Shown: positions 11,862-23,200 of the stretch, piece after piece
How positions within the stretch are numbered: the first letter of the stretch is position 1
Layout: the number at the start of each line of letters is the position of its first letter
Assembly (NCBI GenBank): GCA_034508935.3
Contig: CM067448.1
Coordinates: 54,431,432 to 54,495,431 of the forward strand
Direction of reading: 5' to 3'
Origin: Berghia stephanieae
Taxonomy: Eukaryota; Mollusca; Gastropoda; Nudibranchia; Aeolidiidae
Length of the DNA stretch: 64,000 nt
Notes under the pieces: model-generated
Databases searched by the model: none
What the model was told of the DNA's origin: nothing
Seen by the model: only the letters and a program-made list of their open reading frames with translations
Made by a program: the position numbers and the translations under genes

Positions 11862-12400
11862 GATGGCTGGGTGGGGTTCCCTACCTCCACAGTGGGCAGG
11901 GAGGTACATACTGTGTCTTCTATCCCCTTTAGGCTGTTTTCCAACATGCTTTCTGTCTTTGTCTTGGTATGAGGTTGCTTGGTTTTTTCCTGGCCCTGGT
12001 CGGATGTCCTGACTGAGAGGCAAACAGTCAAATGTATAGTTAGTTTTGGGAGATGATATTTTTTTCCTTGTAAATCATCTCTGTTATGAACTGTATTATG
12101 TTTGTTTACGTGTTATATATAATTTGTAAACATTTGAGTGTGTTCCTCTTAGTGGGGGCCTGTGCTTGTGTCTGGATGAGACTTTTAGGTGATCTCAAAC
12201 GAAGTACTTTGATAGTTTGCTCTTGGAATCTACATCTGTTTCCTATTTGAACCAATTCCCCTTTGTCTTACCTTTTCTTGGGTGCTTTAATTGTCATTCT
12301 AGAACTTTTTACTTTCCCATTTTCTTCCTTTTTACTGGCGCTGATATGACCTTAATGTGTTGCAAGCGCCGTAAAACCCTTAAAAACAAAACAAACAAGG
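11862..12400 (+). repeat. Repeat family A, near-complete copy with one 5' unit
   Basis: Begins GGCTGGGTGGGGTTCCC and ends GCCGTAAAACCCTTAAAAAC. It has only one of the 62-bp 5' units that occur five times in the copy at 2028, so the tandem expansion there is copy-specific. Confidence 0.8.
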
Positions 12401-13415
12401 AAGTAATACTGTCAAACCAACGAATAAATATTGTCAATTACAAATTACGAGTGCTATATCAGGTACAAAATTGCGTTTGGATATCAGTATCTGACTTGCA
12501 AATATGTTAATGTTGCTACCAGCACATGGTCCACAAAATTGGTTTTCGTCATCTATAGTGCTTAGGCCACTGGGACCCCCCCTCCCCCCATTTGGGAGTT
12601 TATGCCACTATGTTTTTCAAATAATAGAACTTATTGGCCATACAAATTCCACTGTTACCGTAAAAATAAGTGTCATTTAAGAGAGTTATAGCTCTTTGAA
12701 AAAAGTGAGTTGTGTCCCCTTGCAAAAAAGAGACAACATTTCTTTCAAAGGCTCTGGAGACTACAATATTAATTCAAATATATGCAAATTGGGTATCAAA
12801 CTGAAGGAAATTGAATATACTATCAAACTATGTGCACAAGCTTTCAATTTGTAAATATTATATAGACTCACAGAAAGTTGAAACAATTTGTCAGTAATCT
12901 CATGAAGTGTCATATCTAAACTTATGGGCTATTTCAGTGTTTTACACAAAAAATTATTTTAAATATGGCCAAAAACAGCATGTTAATTAAAAATGTAGCA
13001 CTGAAGAAAGCTATGGCCCAAGCCTCAACAACAACCTTCATATTTCTACGTCACAGGAAAAACTAAAAGTGTACGCAACCCTTACATTTTTCTCCACTTT
13101 GTCGGATGCCAAATTCATCATAATTTTCATTCTTTTTAAACATGGTATTGATGTCCAGTTGTCACATTTAAAAGTAAGTTGAAGGTGTGGTAAAAACAAT
13201 AGATATATCATGAAAAAAGATTAATTTGTTCACAACCCAAGTGAAGCATCATTACCGAAGACTTTTGAACGAAATCGCATTGTTATATTATGAAGAATAA
13301 TTGATACTCAAAAGGGATTCTTGATTCAAGATGCAGTAAGTACATAAAAACAATATCCTTATGTGTTTTGCAAACATGCTTTACTCCTTAACAGTTTGCA
13401 CTGCTCACCAATTTA

Positions 13416-16098
13416 TTACATATCCTCATCATCAGTAGCAAAATCCTCTTCGTCCTCTGAAGTGTCGTCAAGGAAATCACTGTCAAAGCTATCACTACCA
13501 TCCTCGGCAGTACTGGTGCAGCTTTCTTCATACACAATTTCCTGCAACTCATCTGGAATGAAAGCATCTTTGAACCACTGTACTTCCAATTCATTTGCAG
13601 AATTTCTCTGCCAACCGTTATCCTCTGGTTTTGGAATGCTAGGATTCTGGCACACTGCATTCCTCCAAATGAGAGTTTGAAAGTTGGCTCTTGATATGTG
13701 CAGTGACAATACTTGACTACAAGGAGGCATCTGACACAGATCAATTCCACCACTGCATGAGATGGTACCTTTCTTTCCTTTGAAACGCTGGCGAACCATG
13801 TCATACCTCACTTTGTTGACACTTGTGCATGAGGTTTTGCCATACAGCTTGCACACAAATGACTCTAACATGAGACAGTCATTACTCGAAACAGCTGCTG
13901 ATGTTCCAAATCTGGAGAACAGAATTCTAAGATCTTCCTCCTTTTGAAGAAACTTTAGAGCTTTCAGCTTTCCTTGCCCAGCAAAGCAACTTGTTGTGTC
14001 ACAGCCTGTGAATGCATGGACACCAAGTAATGCATCTTTGCTATCTGAGAGACATTGATTTGTCGCCTGTTGTTGCCACAGCCAGTATCAAAAATCAGGG
14101 TCTTTCCAATTGTCTCTGAGAATGAAAAGAGAAGTAAGAAGACATCCGTGTCTGGTGATCTGACAACAATTGTTTCACAGTTTGGTTGGCGGGAAGCATA
14201 TTGACAGTGCAGTATAATTCGTGATCGTGTGTCTGCCTCTTCCTGTGATGAGTAGAGATCTAGACAAGGTACAGCTGTGGTAAATTCATCCGTGTCACTG
14301 TAAAGTAAGGTGCATCTCTCTTCACAGACAAAGAAGATTTCCCTGTTTCTCAGTTTCTTTGCATATTCGTTACTTTCCCATTCCTTGAGGAGAAACCTGA
14401 TGACGGGTCTTTTGTTATCAACGCAGCTGAGAAATGATTTCCAACGTCTGGGCACTGTTGTTGCAGATCCTGTTAACAAGTATGCATCTTCTATGATTGA
14501 ATCTTCTATGTAAGTATCAGTCACAAAGTGTACACAAGCTGCTTGTGGTAAGGAGGAAAATGTAAGTTTGGCTACTTCACCAAATGTATTTGGGATTGCT
14601 GACAGAGTTTGTAACAGTGCATTGCCATCAACAATGTAAACGGTGTTTGTTTTGTTTTTGCATAATCCTCGAACATTAATGAATTGTCAGGCGTGAGCTT
14701 GTGCAACAGAGTTGCTTTGTTGGTCTTCAGAGGTAAACCATCTGATGAAGCCAGCGACCATGGAGTAGGTGTTAGAGGATATTGAAGAACTTTTTGAAGA
14801 TCAACACTGTGTTCTTGGGACAAAACAAGAAGCTGGCCAAATAAATTTCTTTGTGCCTTGATTTTGACCACGTTCATGTCTTTTTTCACTGTTACCACTT
14901 TCCTCAATGATGCAAATGTCTTGGTCTTGTTCCTTTCTAATGGCTTGTGAAATTCTACAGTCTTTTTTCAACAAAACTTTCAAACAATCTTTTTCCTGTT
15001 TTTTCCACGGCTAGCAGGTCATCAGCAACATCCTCTTGCACTTTCATTCCTGAAGCTAGACTGACCAGACCATCTTCAACTTCAAAGGGATTGATAAATA
15101 ATGCTGAAAATGCCTGGAGGATCTTTTGCACTCGCTTTTCACTTTGTCTTTTTTCTGCAAGGCTCAATTCTTTGTGGGTGTCTATATCTATACAGTTGTT
15201 GTTGCTGATCATTCTTTGGGTTGCTGATACATATTCTGCTCGATTGTGTCTTGTTACACTCCAACGGTAATAGCTTGGAAGACTCTTGCTGAACCCAACA
15301 ATACCTCCTTTTGTCTTTGCATGTTTGTTTATTGTTTGTCCAATGGTCATATCAACTGCTATTCTTCCAGCAGGCGTCCTTGATCTGGAGACACTAAATC
15401 CATTATCTTGTAACATTTCTTCTGCCCCTGGGTGGGAATGAATCAGGTTGGCTAGTGACACAAAATATAGACTGAGATACTTGGCATAATTGTGGTGATT
15501 CATGGTAAAAAGCAGTGTGCACAGTTCTTTTAAACAAGATATATGAAGAAGAAAGTTGGTAGCTCGCAGAAACTGGAGGAGAAGCCAAACTCTGTCCATG
15601 TATTGGATCCAGTATTGTGCAGTTTTTCCGTACTTTCCTGAGCGGACACTCTCTTTGAAGGCTTCATACTGGGAAAATAACTCAGCATACACAGTTGACT
15701 GGAGAATTTTATTAGCTGTATGGCTTGAAATTCCTTCGGTGAATTCCTTTATGTAAGACATGAGGTCTTTACTGAGTTTTGAATCCGTGTTCTGCTCAAA
15801 TTTTGCAAGCAGAAGCCTCTCTAGAGCCTCCAAAACAGACACATGCACTCGTATAGCCCTGTTGTAGTTCTTTCCACTCATAACCCTATCCATAGAACCA
15901 TGTGCACATAGCCCTGCTTCAGTCACAATTTCTTCAAAACCAGATCCACTTTGGAGCTTTCCCAGGGCACCAAGATATGAAATTATGGTGTGAAAGACAC
16001 CCAGGTGAATAATGACTGTTTTGTAAAGCTGTGGGTTTTGCCAGACAATATCGTAAGCTTTCTTTGCTACAGCAAGGTCAAATGTTACAAATGTATAT
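13416..16098 (-). pseudogene. Transposase-type gene with XPG/FEN-like nuclease region, broken
   Basis: The minus strand reads from about 16098 (no clean start; TFVTFDLAVAKKAY lies upstream of the first ATG-like codon) through a long open block to 14955, then in changing frames to a stop near 13416. Recognisable parts in order: YNRAIRVH and GGIVGFSKS (N-terminal alpha-helical domain of this family); a leucine-rich LLVLSQEHSVDLQKVLQYPL block; a VDGNALLQ-like segment (about 14600) resembling XPG N motifs; SSQEEADTR and VVRSPDTDV, whose acidic residues match the XPG/FEN internal motif; FDTGCGNNRR; and an acidic C-terminus with EDEEDFATDDEDM. At least three frame breaks occur (near 14955-14800, 14570-14530 and 13965-13870), and the N-terminal exon(s) are absent. 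Identity as an Academ-type transposase is an inference from layout and TIRs. Confidence 0.75.
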
Positions 16099-17165
16099 GT
16101 GTTATATGCCCATTAATCATGCCTGAATTGTGCTAGTACAAAATTCCTCTTGTTTATTTATCACTGAAAGGAAGCAAATACACTGTAATATATATTTTTT
16201 TCATATTATAGAGAAAATGGCTATCAATATCAAAGATTTAAAAACGCTATATGGCTTTGTAAAATATTTTATGATATGAGGCAAAAAATGAGAAATAACA
16301 ATAAAATTCCACTATTTATTGCATTCGAAGCAATTTTAGGGTGATAAACAATCATTTTATTCACAAAAATGAGTTCACGAAAAATTGCACCCGATGACCT
16401 TTCAAGGGTCATAACTCCTGTAAATGATACTTGAAAAAACTGTAACACCCGGATTAATTTGTGTTATATGTCCCTGAAGCATGCCTGAATTGTGCTAGTG
16501 CAAAATCCCTCTTGTTTATTCATCCTGAAGGGAAACAAGTACACTGTAATAGATTTTTTTTTCAAATTATAGAGAAAATGGCTCAAAGATTTAAAAACGC
16601 TATATGGCTTTGTAAAATATTTTATGATATGAGGCAAAAAATGGGAAATGACAATAAAATTCCACTATTTATTGCATTCGAAACAATTTTAGGGTGATAA
16701 ACAATCATTTTATTCACAAAAATGAGTTCACGAAAAATTGCACCCGATGACCTTTCAAGGGCCATAACTCCTGTAAATGATACTTGAAAAAACTGTAACA
16801 CCCGGATTAATTTGTGTTATATGTCCCTGAAGCATGCCTGAATTGTGCTAGTGCAAAATCCCTCTTGTTTATTCATCCTGAAGGGAAACAAGTACACTGT
16901 AATAGATTTTTTTTCAAATTATAGAGAAAATGGCTATCAAAGATTTAAAAACGCTATATGGCTTTGTAAAATATTTTATGACATGAGGCAAAAAATGAGA
17001 AATTACAATAAAATTCCATTATTGATTGTATGTGAAACAATTTTAAGGTGATAAACAACCATTTTATGCACAAAAACGATTTCACAAAAAATTGCACCTA
17101 ATGACCTTTCAAGGGCCGTAACTCTCGTAAATGACACTTGAAAAAACGGTAACACCCGGATTAAT
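16093..17165. repeat. Three tandem subterminal repeats of about 355 bp
   Basis: Units start near 16093, 16456 and 16812 with GTGTTATATGTCCCTGAAGC-like sequence and end AACACCCGGATTAAT. Each includes the inner TIR block (CTTTCAAGGGCCATAACTC) shared with the left end of the transposon, so the right end of the element has been amplified. The second and third units are closest to each other. Short open frames at 16461 and 16845 are the same repeat and not genes. Confidence 0.85.
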
Positions 17166-17618
17166 ACTCAAGATATAGTGCTGTTTCAGAAAAACCATGT
17201 GGCGAAAACTCCCCAGGGGGGGGGGGGGGGGGGGGGGGGGAGGGTTTCACCCACTGGCCCATGCACTACTAGTGACAGTTATTGATGGAGGGGATTATCA
17301 AATGACTGCTTGTATATTTTTTTCAGCAAAATTATAGAAGGAACGATATTGGCATCACCCAGCTCATTGTTATTGTTTTTAGACAGCCATTTTGGTGATT
17401 AGTTATCACTAAATTATCAGACTTAACGTTCAAGGTTACACATAGTTTTGTGTGTTGGTATGTTAATGTTATATCTGGCTGGCAGATGTTGTGTGTATTT
17501 CACCTAAATGCATAGCATCAGTTGATAGCCTTTTTTTTTCAGTAACTGCGCACATCCTGGGGTTCAAAACTGACAGCAAATGCAGAATGAGACATGTTAG
17601 GCCCTATTATGATGTCTT

Positions 17619-17822
17619 TTTGGCTATGTGGTCTAATGGTACGACAATGACACTTGCATTCAGATCGTAAGGTCATGGGTTTGAGTTATATCATGCGTGG
17701 TATTGTTAAGTCATTGGAAAAGGCTCTTCACTCACAATCGTTCACCGTAGTCAGGTGTAAAATGAGTACCAGGCCGTTAACAGTACAGCATTGTTTCTGT
17801 CTGAAAAAAATATTGTAATGTT
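17619..17822 (+). repeat. SINE-B, 5' half of a split copy
   Basis: Head and body up to ATTGTAATGTT at 17812-17822. The same 11 bases recur at 18856-18866, where the rest of the SINE resumes. The interval between is an insertion. Confidence 0.75.
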
Positions 17823-17824
17823 CA

Positions 17825-18728
17825 CAGTGGAACCTCCCGATAACGACATGACACGGGACCGAGTTTTTATGTAGTCATCCGGAGGTGTCGTTATTTAGAG
17901 GTTTCCAAGATGGCGGACAAAGTGGGCGTGGTAAGATCCGCGGGACCAGTTTTTATCAACATTGACAAAACAAACAAAACATTGTAGTGTATTCCTCCTA
18001 GAGAGTTCTTGTGCGTGTGTCTGAGACTTTTAGGTGATCTGAACTGAGTACACTGATAGTGTGCTCCTGGAATCTACATCTGTTCCCTATTTAAACCATT
18101 CCCCTTTGTCTTATGTAATTTCAATTGTAAATCTAGAATGTTTTTTACTATCCAATTTTCTTCCTTTTTACTGGCGCTGATATAACATAGATGTGTCACA
18201 AGCGCTGTAAAACTCTTTAAAACAAACAACAACAGGTAATTCGGACGCTGCGAGTTAGATAAAATTCCTCCTCCTCCCACAAAAACACTACTACTACTAT
18301 TATTATTACTACTTCTACTACTACTTCTATCACCACATAATATCACATTTTCCAAGATTTGTGTTTACTTGCTTACACTTACATTTATACCTTGGTTTTT
18401 ATTAATGCATATCAGCCAAGATTCGTCAAAAAAAAGCTGCGTTCTCACTGGTTTCAAAAGCTGCGTTCTCATTGGTTCAAGCAAGAATCGTTTTTATAAA
18501 CTTTGAGTACTCCTACTCGGTATTTTTTGTATCAGATATCTACGAAAACTGCCGAAAATCGCCAAAATGATGTAATGATGTCTTATTCTGAGGTTTTATC
18601 AAAAAGTGCGTCGTTATTTGGAGGTTTTTTTTACTGATCTTAAATAGAAAAAAATCGGGACCACAGATCAATGTCGTTATCAGGAGGTTGTCGCTATTCG
18701 GAGGTGTCGTAATTGGGAGGTTCCACTG
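17825..18728. mobile_element. pogo/Tigger-like element, non-coding
   Basis: Ends are inverted: CAGTGGAACCTCCCGATAAC at the left, and the reverse complement of the right end reads CAGTGGAACCTCCCAATTAC. CAGTGG termini are typical of pogo/Tigger. TA follows the right end. No transposase remains. A family A tail is nested at about 17985-18235. Confidence 0.7.
17985..18235 (+). repeat. Repeat family A, 3' part, nested in the Tigger-like element
   Basis: Starts TAGTGTATTCCTCCTAG and ends ACAAGCGCTGTAAAACTC followed by an A/C-rich tail. Confidence 0.7.
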
Positions 18729-18731
18729 TAT

Positions 18732-18855
18732 TTACTTACTTATCCGAACCAGCGACCACCTGAGCTCTAGCCATTTGGTCTTGCGCCATGACGTAGAAGT
18801 TAGACGTCTTTTGTAGTTGTTCCAGGTGACTATAAAGTGTGTTACTGATGCTTGG
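18732..18855 (+). repeat. Repeat K with (TTAC)n end
   Basis: Reverse complement of 400-549. Together with the Tigger-like element it fills the gap in SINE-B between the 11-bp duplications. Confidence 0.55.
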
Positions 18856-18990
18856 ATTGTAATGTTTAATAGGCGCCATGTCTAGTTCTACATGTTAGCT
18901 ATTGCTCTTGGCTAGGGACTCCTTGAGAGCGCTTTGAGCACGTTTAGTGGATATTGAGCTATATAAAAGCTCAAGTTTTTCTTATTTTAT
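18856..18990 (+). repeat. SINE-B, 3' half of a split copy
   Basis: Resumes with ATTGTAATGTT and ends with the tail AGAGCGCTTTGAGCACG...GAGCTATATAAAAGCTC. Confidence 0.75.
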
Positions 18991-19741
18991 TGCAGTAAGC
19001 CAGATGCTCATTTTACACCGGAGTATAGTGAGAATGTGTGAAGTCTTTTCCAAGAACTGTTTGGCACCTTCTGAAGGTCACTTGCGGTGTCTTATATCCC
19101 CCTTATCTGTTTTCCCTTACAACCGTGCTTTCTTAAGGGATCCAAGACAAAGGCCGGAGCAAAACATAAAATGTATGCAATGTTGTACCAGGCCAAGGAC
19201 AGAATAGGTATGTGTGGAAGGAGATAGAAGAGAGTCAGATCTGACATTGAGTGGGAAGGTCAATGATTGATGAGCCGCACAGGAAAGATGTTCTCTCAAC
19301 CCCCCCCCCCCCCCCCCCCCCCCAATGGTAAAGAAGAAAGTATTGAAAAAATCAATTCCCAAAGTAAAAGGTTGTTAATTTTAATTAAAAAATCATGTTT
19401 AATGAAATGGGTTGATAGTATATCATTATCATGTATCACAAAGAAAAAAAAAAGGGCCAAAGTCAAATGAATATGAGTGATAGATCCAACAATTCATACT
19501 CGCCTCTAACTCGACATTCTTTCTTTTAATGAAGAGTAGAAATGATTCAATTTAAATCCATATTTTCTCCTCCATTACATTCGATTAGTTTCAACCTCAA
19601 TACCTTTCAGTGTAAATGTAGGCTTACTTGATATATAAATGAATTATTCCATTTTAAATTTAAAAAAAAAAAGATTCTTTCAAGAGTTCTAAATATAAAA
19701 AGAATGGCAAAATGTTAATCTGCAGTATGATATTAAAGACA
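18991..19741. other. Intergenic stretch with a poly-C run
   Basis: Contains a 25-base C run at about 19299-19323 and no recognisable gene. Confidence 0.5.
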
Positions 19742-19930
19742 AGGTTGCCAATTCAGGAGGCAAAAATTGACGGAACCTCTATGTAAACACATAGACCGAC
19801 CCCTTTCTGAGTGCTGAACTCCAGTAAAAAGACATTCTTTTTTATTCTGTTTAGCAGGTGGTTGGAAAATATACTGAGGGTTTGTAACATACTGACTTCA
19901 GTAAATATACGGAAAATTGGCAACCTTGCA
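19742..19930. mobile_element. MITE H
   Basis: About 190 bp with inverted ends AAGGTTGCCAATT and AATTGGCAACCTT. A relative in opposite orientation, with CTTTTTACTGGAGTTCAG in common, lies at 36115-36300. Confidence 0.65.
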
Positions 19931-20275
19931 ATGATCAAAACTGGATTGAAAAGAAGGTTATCATAATGTTTTAATTTATTTTTTTGATGGATATATCTAT
20001 AGGTAGCTAATATAATACATCTTATGAAGATGGAAGGAAGGTAACCATTCTAAAAAACAAAACTACAAAAACGCTTCCAGAAAAAAAAGAAAAAAATCGA
20101 GATGCACACTTGAACGCAGACACATTCACTATCCAATAAATAATACGTTATATATCTTTTTTTCTACAACCACAACTGCACTCTCGATACATCTTCATAA
20201 AAAAAAAAGAATGAAAAATCATAACAAAACACACCAAGCACATAAAACTTAACATCAAATGACACAATTCCACTT

Positions 20276-23200
20276 TTAGCTGTCTTCATCTTGATCTAAG
20301 TTGATATTTGTTCCAAACTTGGCATAGAGCAATGTCTTCAAACCACTCAATGTCTCTTTGTGGGTTTCTTGACGTTTTTTGAGGGCAGCAATTTCTTCCT
20401 GGCAAAACTCTTTCGCCTTCTCCAGTGCTGCCTGAGCCTCTTCCAACTCCATCTCGACCAGGACTTCACCGATTTGATAAGGGATTCTTTCGTCGTCTCC
20501 GTCAAGCATCATCATTTCTTCCTCTGCATCGTTCAGATTCTCCATTTCTTTCTGATAAGAATAGGAGGAAAAAAGAACATGAATTCGAACCTTGTTCAGA
20601 TTTACAAAAGACACAACAGTCCAAAGAGGAGGCAACACGGAAATGAGCAACATGTACGAAAAGAAATTTCTTCTGGTATTCCTTCATTGTGCGTGACCAA
20701 AAAAATTCAGAATCAAAATAGACTGTGGCTATGTGGTCTTGTGGTATGACACTCGCCTTCGGATCGGAAGATCCTGGATTCGAGTCCAGCTCTAAGCGGT
20801 GCATAGTCGAGTCCCTGGAGAAGGCACTTTGACTCTTTACTCAAATTCTCTCACCGAACTCGGGTATAAAATGAGTACCTGGTCATTAACAGCGTTGTCT
20901 TTGGCGTTAAAAAATTGTCATGTCTTGTTGTACATGTTTAGAGGTGCTGTTGGCAACGCACCTCTTGTAAAGTACTTTGAGCATGTTTAGTAGATATTAC
21001 GCGATATAAAAACTCTACAAGATGACTGGAGTCCCTGAATTTCCATTTTAATCATTTGTTATTATTTATTTACGTGAAGGAAAGAAAAGGTCCTGAGCCA
21101 TTACTGTGAATAAAAACGAGCTGCAAATTTATTTATCTCCAAAATCTTTATTGAGTAAAATAAAATATCTCAAAAAAAAAATAATAATAATAATAAATAA
21201 AATAAATAGATACAATTGCACTAAAAATATTGATAATATCTCGAGAAAAGTAAATTAATATCAAAATCAAGAATGATAACTCAGATAATAGCCTGTACAA
21301 GTTATACATAATGACTTATCTAGATTTACTTGTGAAACAACACTGGGTGTGCCATACTCTTTCCAGAAAACAATTTGAAATAAAGTAGAGGAATATCTGT
21401 GTTAAGCAAGGCATAGGCATGATCTATATTAACTTTCCATGTGCTCGAGGTCATTGGTCACATTGCAAAATGAGCTCCAAATGACCCACTTAGTGAAAAG
21501 TGTTCACAGCTTTTGAAATATCTAACATCACGATTGGTTATTTTATTCAGCTCGACACATTGGTATGTTTATAACTTTTGTAAACAAAGCAGTGTGTTTA
21601 CATTTGTTAAGAAATGTCCAATCGTTGGACAGCAACAAATCATGTGATTTTTGTTTTGTTTTGTTTGTTTGTTGCTTTAGGTCTCTTCCAACACAATTGA
21701 GGTTATATGAGAGACCACTGAAACAAAAAAACAAGCAATCTAACAAAAATAGTACAAATGTAAACCAAAATCATAACCTAAAGATATCATAAGCTAAATT
21801 ATAAATAACCAAGAACAAACAGGCAGAAGATTTACAGAAAAAAAAATATCCCCTGTCAAAAATACAATGAGAAACCAAAGAAGCAGGATAGGCTAGTAAA
21901 TAGAAGAAGAAACGAAATCACTATCGGATCGTACACCCATGCGAACATCATAGGTATATATGATTCAAGGGTGATGCTCCCATCCAACCACCCGCTAAAT
22001 CATGTGATTGATGAGCTGGTTGGACGAAAACACGAATATAGATCGCTCCCATTGGTTAACTGTATGTTATAAGGCCAAAATACTTATTACCTATACTATA
22101 AACTTATAGTCTATGAAATATCGGAATTAATTACAATTATCCAGCTATTCTAGCTAGGATTGGGTCCCGAGCCTATATTATTAGGTTTCCAAAGTCATGA
22201 TGTCACAGCAACCAAAAGTGGTTTCACTTAAAAATCTGTAAAACTGACAGGCAATCTCGAAAATCAGGGGGAAAACATTGAACCATTGATTTGATTTTTA
22301 AAAGTCAACTGTGCTCATAGTAAAGATTACAGCTTGATTCTTTCTATTGAGTGTGGAACCAAAAGGGCTGTTGCTAGGCAGATGTGATGAGGCACCTTTT
22401 GTCCCCATGTTGATATATAGATAAAAGTATTTTGTAGTAGTGATTCAGAGCAATTATAAACTTTCTATAGCGTGAAACGGACAATAGCAATTGCTTACTA
22501 ACCTCAGGCTATTGCAAAGTAATCTGCTAGATCTAACAGTAACAGTACTAAACAGACCAGCTACCCAATCTCACCCATGCAGGGTGGACGGGAGGGTCAG
22601 AAAAAAATCTTTACTTCACTCTGGATCGATCTCACTCCCTTTGCATGTGGAGAGAGTGCTCTACCAACCGAGCTATCGGCTATCAGGAGCCCTCAAAGTA
22701 CTTTATGATATACAGTAGAATTACTTTAAACTGAAATTTTGGGGACCTTCTAAACCATTTCGGTTTAAAGACATTTTGGTTTAAAGCAAGTTCCCGTTTT
22801 GCGATGTTTTTCAAGGGTAGTAACTATTGAAGGAATTTGCTCATTTAATCGTATCATGGGTGTCCCCTTAAATGGAGTTGTTGAATAAATGTCGTCTTCG
22901 TAACCATTAAAAAAAATTTATTTTATTATTCTTTATTATTATTTTTTTTTTGGTGTGTTTTAAAAATGTTTTTGGTGGTTTTCGTTTTCCATTCAAAATT
23001 GTTGAAAGAGTTGAATTCGGGATGCCGTGTTTTTTACATATCTCCGTCTTGCTCAACTTTTTTTTCATAGACTTCACATAGTATTTTGATTTTAAACGCC
23101 AATGTGTAAGCACAGTGCTTTCTTTTAGACATCTTTTAGTAAAATGTAAAGCTAAAATAAGATCGAAAGTTCTTGTGCGATAATTGATAATGTGCGGCTT

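Larger units (their letters stand above)
12556..17268 (-). mobile_element. DNA transposon with about 150-bp TIRs, Academ-like, decayed
   Basis: The two ends are inverted copies. Left 12556-12702 starts TAGTGCTTAGGCCA; the reverse complement of right 17104-17268 starts TAGTGCATGGGCCA. Both continue through a C/G run, GGGAGTTT, GCCAC, GTTACCGT, AAGTGTCATTTA and GAGAGTTA. A 3-bp CTA stands directly outside both ends (12553-12555 and 17269-17271), a candidate target duplication. The interior carries a minus-strand transposase-type gene with an XPG-like nuclease region and, near the right end, three tandem subterminal repeats. XPG-type domains and 3-4 bp target duplications are reported for the Academ superfamily. 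That assignment rests on memory of the family and needs a search. Confidence 0.72.

Noticed and set aside
16461-17051. Two similar frames (RFKNAIWLCKIFYDMRQKM)
   Set aside because: Same subterminal transposon repeat read twice; no conservation of coding frame in the first unit.
18710-18790. tRNA or small RNA at the repeat K border
   Set aside because: No box pair or cloverleaf; sequence belongs to dispersed repeat K.
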